Source: a bacterium
GTDB taxonomy: Bacteria; UBP15; UBA6099; DSWB01
Length of the DNA: 26,652 bases
Direction: 5' to 3'
Assembly: GCA_020061125.1 (NCBI GenBank)
Contig: JAGUYV010000335.1
Location: 1-26,652 of the forward strand
The notes under the pieces were generated by a model. That model searched no databases. It was not told the origin of the DNA and saw only the letters and a program-made list of their open reading frames with translations. Made by a program: the position numbers and the translations under genes. Shown here one piece after another: positions 18,926 through 26,652 of this stretch. Each line of letters starts with the position of its first letter. The first letter of the stretch is position 1.

Positions 18926-18976
18926 CGCAGCAGAGCCTTGCGCAAAGGGGAAATCCGGGCCAGAAGGCACAGGCGC

Positions 18977-19005
18977 ATTATGACAAATAACAGCGTTTAT
19001 GTCAA
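18977..19005 (-). promoter_or_regulatory. Sigma70-type promoter of the hybrid kinase gene
   Basis: On the minus strand TTGACA (19005-19000) is followed after 17 bp by CATAAT (18982-18977). Transcription would begin near 18970, leaving a leader of about 45 nt to the ATG at 18925. This decides the start of the kinase gene. Confidence 0.65.
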
Positions 19006-19244
19006 AAGCGCGTGCCCCGCTTGAAGCCCCTGGGGGCAGGGCCTCTGTATCATGATAAGATGCGCCAAAAACAATTCAATAAAAACGCCGCTAAATATCA
19101 AAAACGACACGAATACGGCCGGAAATCATACGGATTATGACTTGCAAGTGCAATGCGCGTGCGCTGCAAGGGAAATGCTGACAAAATGGCCGCCGGTGGA
19201 AACGGGTGTGTGGAAGAACCAGTGGCCGGCGCGATATTTGAGGA

Positions 19245-19261
19245 AAAACGCGGGGCGTTTT
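19245..19261 (-). terminator. Terminator of the 23S-5S transcript
   Basis: On the minus strand AAAACGC and GCGTTTT form a 7-bp stem with a CCC loop, ending in TTTTT. It starts about 14 nt after the 5S end, which is the expected place for an rRNA terminator. Confidence 0.55.
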
Positions 19262-19274
19262 CAGGCATGAAAAA

Positions 19275-19392
<118 letters not shown>

Positions 19393-19445
19393 AAAAAAGC
19401 AAAGGATGTAAAGGTACAGGGCGATGCGGCCGGAAAGGGCCGACC

Positions 19446-19503
19446 CCTGAAAAGTGCACAGTGTGTTGTATGCGAAACGCGCGGTTTCGAACGAGCAATT
19501 GGT
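19446..19503 (-). other. 3' half of the pre-23S processing stem
   Basis: This trailer segment is complementary to the leader segment at 22564-22618. On the plus strand it reads CTGAAAAGTGCACAGTGTG..., and the 23S leader on the minus strand reads CTTGAAAAGTGCATAGTGTG.... In the transcript the two pair into a long stem that brings the 23S ends together, the standard substrate for RNase III. Confidence 0.75.
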
Positions 19504-19516
19504 ATTAAGTCAAAAT

Positions 19517-22536
<3,020 letters not shown>

Positions 22537-22563
22537 ATAAAATGTCAACTATGAAGAGATCTT

Positions 22564-22618
22564 GAAATTGCTCGCGCGTTATTCGCGTTTCGCTTTACAC
22601 ACTATGCACTTTTCAAGG
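22564..22618 (-). other. 5' half of the pre-23S processing stem
   Basis: This leader segment pairs with the trailer at 19446-19503 (see that entry). Matching blocks by eye include GAAAAGTGCA, AGTGTG, GCGAAACGCG and CGAGCAATT, with small gaps. It shows that this 23S is processed from a precursor that does not include 16S at this locus. Confidence 0.75.
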
Positions 22619-22657
22619 TTCGGCGGCCTGGCCGCGGTCCCGCGGTTCCGGCCCATC

Positions 22658-22684
22658 AAAAAGCCCCGGCAGAGTGCCCGGGGC
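22658..22684 (-). terminator. Terminator-like hairpin in the 23S leader
   Basis: On the minus strand GCCCCGG, an 8-nt loop and CCGGGGC are followed by TTTTT (22662-22658). This is a good intrinsic terminator by sequence. It lies between the predicted rRNA promoter (about 100 nt upstream) and the 23S processing stem, so it could attenuate the rRNA transcript unless antitermination acts. Confidence 0.6.
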
Positions 22685-22795
22685 GCAGGATTCCATCTTG
22701 GAGTCGCGCTCCGTGCTATTCCTTCAGGACTTGTGTGTCAGTCAGTTTGTAGACTTTCAATGCTCCAAACTTTTTACAAGTTTCGACAACAGTGT

Positions 22796-22850
22796 ATTAT
22801 AAACACCTGCCATCGGCCCTGTCAAGTTAAATTTCAAACTTTTTTCAAGA
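22796..22850 (-). promoter_or_regulatory. Strong promoter of the 23S-5S unit with AT-rich upstream element
   Basis: The minus strand has consensus TTGACA (22825-22820), an 18-bp spacer and consensus TATAAT (22801-22796). Directly upstream (22850-22826) is an A- and T-rich tract (TTGAAAAAAGTTTGAAATTT) typical of the UP elements of rRNA promoters. The transcript would start near 22789, giving a 23S leader of about 250 nt. A perfect hairpin (CCCGGC/GCCGGG, 22855-22870) marks the upstream edge. Confidence 0.8.
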
Positions 22851-22929
22851 ACCTCCCGGCACTCGCCGGGTGCAAATAACAGTATAAGGGTTTCCGCCGT
22901 TTGATCAACAACTATTTCGAGATTTTTTG

Positions 22930-22964
22930 TGAAGCGTGTAGCGGGTAGCGAGTAGCGTGTAGGG
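22930..22964. repeat. Heptamer tandem repeat (TGTAGCG type)
   Basis: Four seven-base units can be read: TGTAGCG, GGTAGCG, AGTAGCG and TGTAGGG, preceded by a partial GAAGCG. It lies in the gene-free stretch upstream of the rRNA promoter. No function is evident. Confidence 0.6.
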
Positions 22965-23090
22965 AAAATCAAAATCAAAGCCGGAACAGCGCCCGAGTCG
23001 GGAGCGGCAGAGCGCGGCGGGGGGCAGTTGAAAAACAACCAAAGCTGCGCAGGGGCGCAAGCGCAGTAAAAAAATCGGGACTGGGGCCGT

Positions 23091-23250
23091 GGGGCTGTTG
23101 AACAACTCGTTATTTGCTTTCTTGGCATTGTTTCAAAGTACCGCAAATGAGCAAAAGTGAGGAAAAACACCGGGACTGGGTGCGTTTTGCGACAGCAAAA
23201 CCTTGCCTGTCCCGCGTTTTTTCCGACGCAGGGACTTTTTCAACGGCCCC
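23091..23250. mobile_element. MITE-like element, copy 1
   Basis: This 160-bp element has terminal inverted repeats (GGGCTGTTGAACAA at the left, TTTTTCAACGGCCC at the right). It is flanked by GCCGT on the left and ACCGT on the right, a 5-bp target duplication with one mismatch. It matches copy 2 at all but about 8 positions over 158 bases by my count. It has no transposase gene. Short open frames inside it on both strands are not credible genes. Confidence 0.75.
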
Positions 23251-23388
23251 ACCGTGGCGTTTTTCCGCGTGCCTGTACCTGATTTTACGGCCGCCTGACT
23301 CTTTCAACAGCCCCGCTGCGTAGCTCCCCCTCGCCTATCGAGGATGTGACTCATACATTCGCAAGGCTGCGAAAAAACCGGGGACTGG

Positions 23389-23548
23389 CGGGCTGTTGAA
23401 AAACTCGTTATTTGCTTTCTTGGCATTGTATCCAGGTACCGCAAATGAGCAAAAGTAAGGAAAAACACCGGGACTGGGTGCGTTTTGCGACAGCAAAACC
23501 TTGCCTGTCCCGCGTTTTTTCCGGCGCCGGGACTTTTTCAACAGCCCC
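23389..23548. mobile_element. MITE-like element, copy 2
   Basis: This 160-bp element has a perfect 14-bp inverted repeat (GGGCTGTTGAAAAA) at its ends and a perfect 5-bp direct duplication, ACTGG, immediately outside (23384-23388 and 23549-23553). Inside is a nested hairpin: CGGGAC/GTCCCG (23469-23474, 23507-23512) around GTTTTGC/GCAAAAC (23482-23499), followed by TTTTTT at 23515-23520. The element could therefore act as a plus-strand terminator. It is non-autonomous; any mobilising transposase must lie elsewhere. Confidence 0.8.
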
Positions 23549-23553
23549 ACTGG

Positions 23554-24012
23554 GCCACTTTCCGCAAGGGAAACCAAGCCTGCACCCAGGTTTTTTCTCC
23601 CCCGCACTTTTCATCAGCCCCCCTGTATCTGTTTTCATGGCCGCCGGACTTCCCCCCGCCCCCTGAAGCACCTATATATAAGGATATTAAAGTAACACGG
23701 CCTCTCGCGCCGGGCGGCGCATTCGCCGCGCGGAATTGTTGTATTGATGAAAGCGAACTGACACGAACGCAATGCACGGCCATGGCCCGCGCCCCCGGCC
23801 GCCCGCGTGGATTTCCCTTGCAGATACGCGCTGCGGTCAGAACACAGCGTGTTTCTCCATGATCATGCTGTTGTCGTTGTGAAAGGTTTTTGGTAGCTAT
23901 ACATTAGTTTAGTATGATGTCCCCGAAATTCCATGTTGATGCCAAGTTCAGGGAGACTTGAAGCGGGAGAAGAGTGTTGGGCGTGATGAATTGATCAATA
24001 CAAATACGGGAC
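23554..24012. other. Gene-free stretch between the second MITE and the nuclease cassette
   Basis: No credible gene was found in these 459 bases. It holds a fragment resembling a MITE right end (ACTTTTCATCAGCCCCCC, about 23604-23622) and a GC-rich hairpin (GCGGCG/CGCCGC, 23714-23729) without a T run. The base composition changes to AT-rich at about 23860. Confidence 0.5.
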
Positions 24013-25104
24013 TCAATTGAGTCTGTCTAAAATTGACCTCATGAAAAGAACTACTTCATCTTTATATGTGTAAATTTCTGGATATTTCACCGCAGCCGCT
24101 TCTTTACCTTTTCCCAAACTATTTACTCCCACAATGTTTTGTAACTTCGTTCGAAAATTATCCATGAATCCAAGTTTCTCAAAATTTTTAAAATTGAAAT
24201 ATACAGAAGTATTTTCAAGCCCAAACAGCGCCATGGATTTTTTACTATCACAGATTTGAAGTGATTTAGTTTTGAATACCAGTTTGCATTTCCCTTGCGC
24301 CTCGTACTCCTTTGCTATTCTGAGCAACTCTAACCGTAAAGACCTATCTGGTTCTTGAACAACCAAATCAACCCAATCATCTTTTTGAAGTATTTGCCTT
24401 TGCTGAGAAGAAAAGGTTGTGAGCAAACATGCTGCTCTAACTGTTCCTGTTATAAATGTGGCTGACGAAACCTTGCCATCAGTATTGGATTTTGCTTTGA
24501 ATCGTGAAAACTCAACACATGCTATCGGGAATTTGTTTTTGCCTTTAGAGCGAATCGTTCTAAGATAATCCGTTAGGATAAGTGCGCGTTGCTCTAAATT
24601 GTCTCCAGCAATCACCAATAGATAGTCGTTCAGAGAAAATTCGATTTTCTTTTTTAAGGAATCAAGTGTTAGCTCAACATGATCTCCCTTTGGAGCTTGT
24701 TTTTTTAACTTTCTGTTGAATATTTTGACAATCTCATTTTCATTATCCGTCTGATAGTAATTAAGATATGCATCTCTAATGTCCTCATATCCCCACTGTT
24801 GGACTCGTGATGCATATTCCATTACCTGAGCACAAACTTCACGTCTTGCTTGAGGATTTTCAACCAATTTACATTCGACTATGATTAGTTTCCCTGTATC
24901 ATCAAGGAAAAGGAGGTCTATGTTGCCTATTTCCGTTTTTACTTCACGACCTATCGGAATTGCCAAACATGCTTTTGGGTTCAATTCTGAAATGGGAAAA
25001 GATTCGGGATGTTGTTCGATACAGGTCTGCAAATCATATTCGTTTTCGAATTTGTCTATTTCAATTTGTATATCACCCTTGATGTCAGTGGTAAAGAGAT
25101 TCAT
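24013..25104 (-). CDS. PD-(D/E)XK nuclease-like protein (DUF91/NucS-like look)
   Basis: This 363-residue protein begins at the ATG at 25104, with GAGGAG 5 nt upstream. Residues 53-103 carry a nuclease core: TEIGNIDLLFLDD with D63, a hairpin, then LIIVECKLV with E77 and K79, and Q93 in a helix (CAQVMEYASRV). The D-x13-E-x-K spacing fits the PD-(D/E)XK superfamily, and the opening helix (DLQTCIEQHPESF) is typical of predicted nucleases of this type. The C-terminal 220 residues are unrecognised and may bind a target. It is the last gene of an AT-rich three-gene unit, 2 nt after the zinc-binding gene. A role in defence against foreign DNA is possible but not shown. Confidence 0.7.
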   Translation of the reverse strand: MNLFTTDIKGDIQIEIDKFENEYDLQTCIEQHPESFPISELNPKACLAIPIGREVKTEIGNIDLLFLDDTGKLIIVECKLVENPQARREVCAQVMEYASRVQQWGYEDIRDAYLNYYQTDNENEIVKIFNRKLKKQAPKGDHVELTLDSLKKKIEFSLNDYLLVIAGDNLEQRALILTDYLRTIRSKGKNKFPIACVEFSRFKAKSNTDGKVSSATFITGTVRAACLLTTFSSQQRQILQKDDWVDLVVQEPDRSLRLELLRIAKEYEAQGKCKLVFKTKSLQICDSKKSMALFGLENTSVYFNFKNFEKLGFMDNFRTKLQNIVGVNSLGKGKEAAAVKYPEIYTYKDEVVLFMRSILDRLN

Positions 25105-25106
25105 TT

Positions 25107-25583
25107 TTACTCCTCGCCCCCATAAGATGGGAAAAGTGATTTGATTTCAGCAAATATCCTATAATCTGCATTTACATCACATGTTGCACATCGGCAATCA
25201 ATTATCATGGTTGACAAATTCGCTTGGTATTCTTTATCGAACCAATCATTCTTCTCTCCTTGCAGAAATCGAAGTGACCCTGTAAATGATACATCAACAT
25301 TGTACTGCATATTTCCACACTCACACGCAATAGGCTCAACTTCAAAGCTTGTACCATTTGAGGGCAAGAAATGTCGCCCCATTGACTCAATGACTTCAGT
25401 GGGTGCCTTTTCGCCGCATTCCACACAAGTCATTTGGACTTGAAATCGCTTCTGCGTAACCTTGTCGACGCGTTCTTGCTCTGTTGGACTGAAAACCATG
25501 TTCATGGTTATAGACCCATTTATGGTACCACGAAATTCCCGACCGCCACAGGAACAAAGGTATGGTTTGTAATCAGTATCCAT
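25107..25583 (-). CDS. Duplicated zinc-binding protein of unknown function
   Basis: This 158-residue protein begins at the ATG at 25583, chosen for AAGGA 6 nt upstream. An earlier in-frame ATG at 25643 would overlap the upstream gene. Cysteines form two similar halves: C10-x-C12 with C53-x2-C56, and C87-x-C89 with C132-x2-C135 (plus C130). Each half runs CxCG, then a strand-rich stretch with I/V-x-x-S-x-T spacing, then CxxC, so the protein looks like two zinc-ribbon-like domains in tandem. It is not recognised as a named family. Its place between an unknown protein and a nuclease suggests a shared task. Confidence 0.7.
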   Translation of the reverse strand: MDTDYKPYLCSCGGREFRGTINGSITMNMVFSPTEQERVDKVTQKRFQVQMTCVECGEKAPTEVIESMGRHFLPSNGTSFEVEPIACECGNMQYNVDVSFTGSLRFLQGEKNDWFDKEYQANLSTMIIDCRCATCDVNADYRIFAEIKSLFPSYGGEE

Positions 25584-25608
25584 CAGTATTCCTTTGCATG
25601 TATTGATT

Positions 25609-26238
25609 TCACATTCCTGGTCGTTCCTTTTTCTTCTGTTCAATCAGTTTTTCAAGCTCATGCATAAAATCATCTGAAGCCCCTTCGTTTCTTAACATCT
25701 CAACATTGGACTCGATAGTCTGTATCAACCTTTCTCTGGATTCTTTACAAGGGTCGTCTGGAAGACGGATTTCCTTGCCGTTGATTTCATTGATTTTTTC
25801 AAGAAGAGAGTCATCACTGGCACTGAAAGGGTCATATTTATTTTTTAATTGCTCGTTTTCCCCATTGAGCGGTTGTTCTGAAAATATGTTGTCTGATTGC
25901 ATTTTCAGCATTCCGGACTGGATGAGGCTATAGGTCATCTTGTCTGCAAAGTGGCCGACAATCCACTTATCCCGGTCATCAGGGTCGAAAATCAAATTGA
26001 AATCCTGCTCGCTGAATATTTCCATACACTCTTCAAGCTCATCCCCAGGACTCATCTGATAGGATTTATCATCTTGTTGGATTTTGAGGGAATACTGGTA
26101 TGCATTCAACCTTTCCGAATCGAAGTTGCCTGAAAACAATGGCAGCACAAGGTCAATATCATCTTCAGGGCAACACAGGAAGGCAATTTCGTAAAGTCCC
26201 GGTTTCTGACATTTCATTTCGAGCATCTGGCATATCAT
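25609..26238 (-). CDS. Acidic protein of unknown function, first gene of the nuclease cassette
   Basis: This 209-residue protein begins at the ATG at 26238, with GGGAG 7 nt upstream. It is acidic, with Asp/Glu clusters at 25-29, 65-73 and 85-90, and has a charged helical C-terminal region (about 140-205, ending EKLIEQKKKERPGM). No signal peptide or membrane helix is seen. I do not recognise a family. It is followed after 25 nt by the zinc-binding gene and lies in the same AT-rich transcription unit. Confidence 0.7.
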   Translation of the reverse strand: MICQMLEMKCQKPGLYEIAFLCCPEDDIDLVLPLFSGNFDSERLNAYQYSLKIQQDDKSYQMSPGDELEECMEIFSEQDFNLIFDPDDRDKWIVGHFADKMTYSLIQSGMLKMQSDNIFSEQPLNGENEQLKNKYDPFSASDDSLLEKINEINGKEIRLPDDPCKESRERLIQTIESNVEMLRNEGASDDFMHELEKLIEQKKKERPGM

Positions 26239-26322
26239 GTTTTATCTCCCTTTTCGCCTATTTAATAAACCGAGAAATCGTGATTTTGTAACCAGTGTTT
26301 GAAAATAAATATATCCCTGTGT

Positions 26323-26350
26323 TTAATAGAATAATTACCTGATGGTGCAA
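26323..26350 (-). promoter_or_regulatory. Possible promoter of the three-gene cassette
   Basis: On the minus strand TTGCAC (26350-26345) is followed after 16 bp by TATTAA (26328-26323), four or five matches per hexamer. Transcription would start about 80 nt before the first gene. The region is AT-rich, so chance matches are likely. Confidence 0.35.
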
Positions 26351-26477
26351 GAATTTGCGCAATTTTGAATATATATCGCCGGAGAGTTCTGGGGACAATG
26401 CTTAATCAAGATTCCTTTTGTTCAATCCACTTATTTGCGTAATTTGTGCTTGTTTTTTTGTTTTGCGCCTTTGCTTT

Positions 26478-26505
26478 GCCGGGAGCCGGGCGCCGGGCGC
26501 CGGAT
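26478..26505. repeat. Heptamer tandem repeat (GCCGGGC type)
   Basis: Four units can be read: GCCGGGA, GCCGGGC, GCCGGGC and GCCGGAT. They lie just after the stop codon of the gene entering from the right edge. They mark the border between GC-rich DNA and the AT-rich cassette. Confidence 0.5.
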
Positions 26506-26513
26506 CCCCGGCC

Positions 26514-26652
26514 TCATTCGCTTTTCATGGGCATGGGGCTGTAGCCGGACTTGGCTTTGTCGTGCGATTCGCTGCCTACATGAACATTGAGCGGCACCAC
26601 GCGCTCGGGCGTGAACCCCGGGCGCGCACGGGTGGCCGCGGCGGGCACAGGC
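26514..26652 (-). CDS. C-terminal end of an unidentified GC-rich gene, cut by the right edge
   Basis: Only the last 45 codons are inside the window, ending in TGA at 26516-26514. The visible residues include ARPGFTPERVVPLNVHVGSE and end YSPMPMKSE. Its GC-rich codons contrast with the AT-rich cassette beside it and match the nuo genes, so it probably belongs to the host backbone. The start lies outside the window and I do not recognise the family. It is called by frame and composition only. Confidence 0.5.
   Translation of the reverse strand, partial: PVPAAATRARPGFTPERVVPLNVHVGSESHDKAKSGYSPMPMKSE

Noticed and set aside
18926-18970. GTG at 18970 as the start of the hybrid kinase
   Set aside because: The predicted transcript begins at about that base and no ribosome site precedes it. 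The ATG at 18925 fits better.
16868-19024. A 718-residue plus-strand open frame over the hybrid kinase
   Set aside because: It is a shadow of the kinase gene on the other strand. The kinase has full family motifs and this frame has none.
19021-19036. GC-rich hairpin (GCCCC/GGGGC) upstream of the kinase promoter as a terminator
   Set aside because: It has a 2-nt loop and no T run on either strand.
22900-23660. CRISPR array
   Set aside because: There are repeats, but only two long copies with inverted ends and target duplications, and no regular short repeat-spacer pattern.
23114-23666. Short open frames in the MITE region whose products resemble each other
   Set aside because: Their similarity is explained by the two copies of the 160-bp element. 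They cross element ends and have no ribosome sites.
22560-26652. A 16S rRNA or tRNA gene upstream of the 23S
   Set aside because: I looked for conserved 16S blocks and tRNA arms and saw none. Protein genes and repeats fill the stretch.

Overview
The window comes from a GC-rich bacterial chromosome, with AT-rich accessory DNA at both ends. A Gram-negative-type envelope is suggested by a secreted sialidase-like protein, a sensor kinase with a large extracytoplasmic domain, and a complete respiratory complex I with an extra extracytoplasmic domain. The 23S-5S unit stands alone without a 16S gene, as in several non-model bacterial lineages. I cannot name the phylum from this sequence; an uncultured or PVC-like lineage is only a guess.

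Layout. At 2-457 (minus) lies a short AT-rich nuclease-like gene. At 561-1598 (minus) is a secreted Asp-box propeller protein of the sialidase type. Positions 1599-1891 form a divergent regulatory region with a sigma70-type promoter, a perfect CRP/FNR-type palindrome and a second palindrome nearer the sialidase gene. Positions 1892-16376 hold a complete 14-gene nuo operon in canonical order (nuoABCDEFGHIJKLMN), with separate nuoC and nuoD. It encodes the proton-pumping NADH:quinone oxidoreductase: NuoE/F/G take electrons from NADH, NuoB/C/D/I pass them to quinone, and NuoA/H/J/K/L/M/N form the membrane arm. Convergent to it are a small YdjM-like protein (16436-16795) and a hybrid histidine kinase (16892-18925).

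The rRNA unit (5S 19275-19392, 23S 19517-22536, minus) has its own strong promoter with an AT-rich upstream element at 22796-22850, a long pre-23S processing stem, and a terminator-like hairpin inside the leader. Upstream of it is about 1.2 kb of gene-free DNA (22830-24012). It contains two near-identical 160-bp MITE-like elements with terminal inverted repeats and 5-bp target-site duplications, fragments of older relatives, and heptamer tandem repeats. Then follows an AT-rich three-gene minus-strand cassette (24013-26238): an unknown acidic protein, a duplicated zinc-binding protein and a PD-(D/E)XK nuclease-like protein. A GC-rich gene enters from the right edge (26514-26652).

The strongest unusual observation is NuoJ. 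A subunit that is normally a compact five-helix protein carries about 250 extra residues between its fourth and fifth helices. The insert holds two copies of a beta-rich repeat (motif TETGPxTxVFxG) of the kind found in surface proteins, placed on the extracytoplasmic side of complex I. Second in interest are the autonomous 23S-5S unit with its leader terminator, the MITE pair, and the nuclease/zinc-protein cassette.
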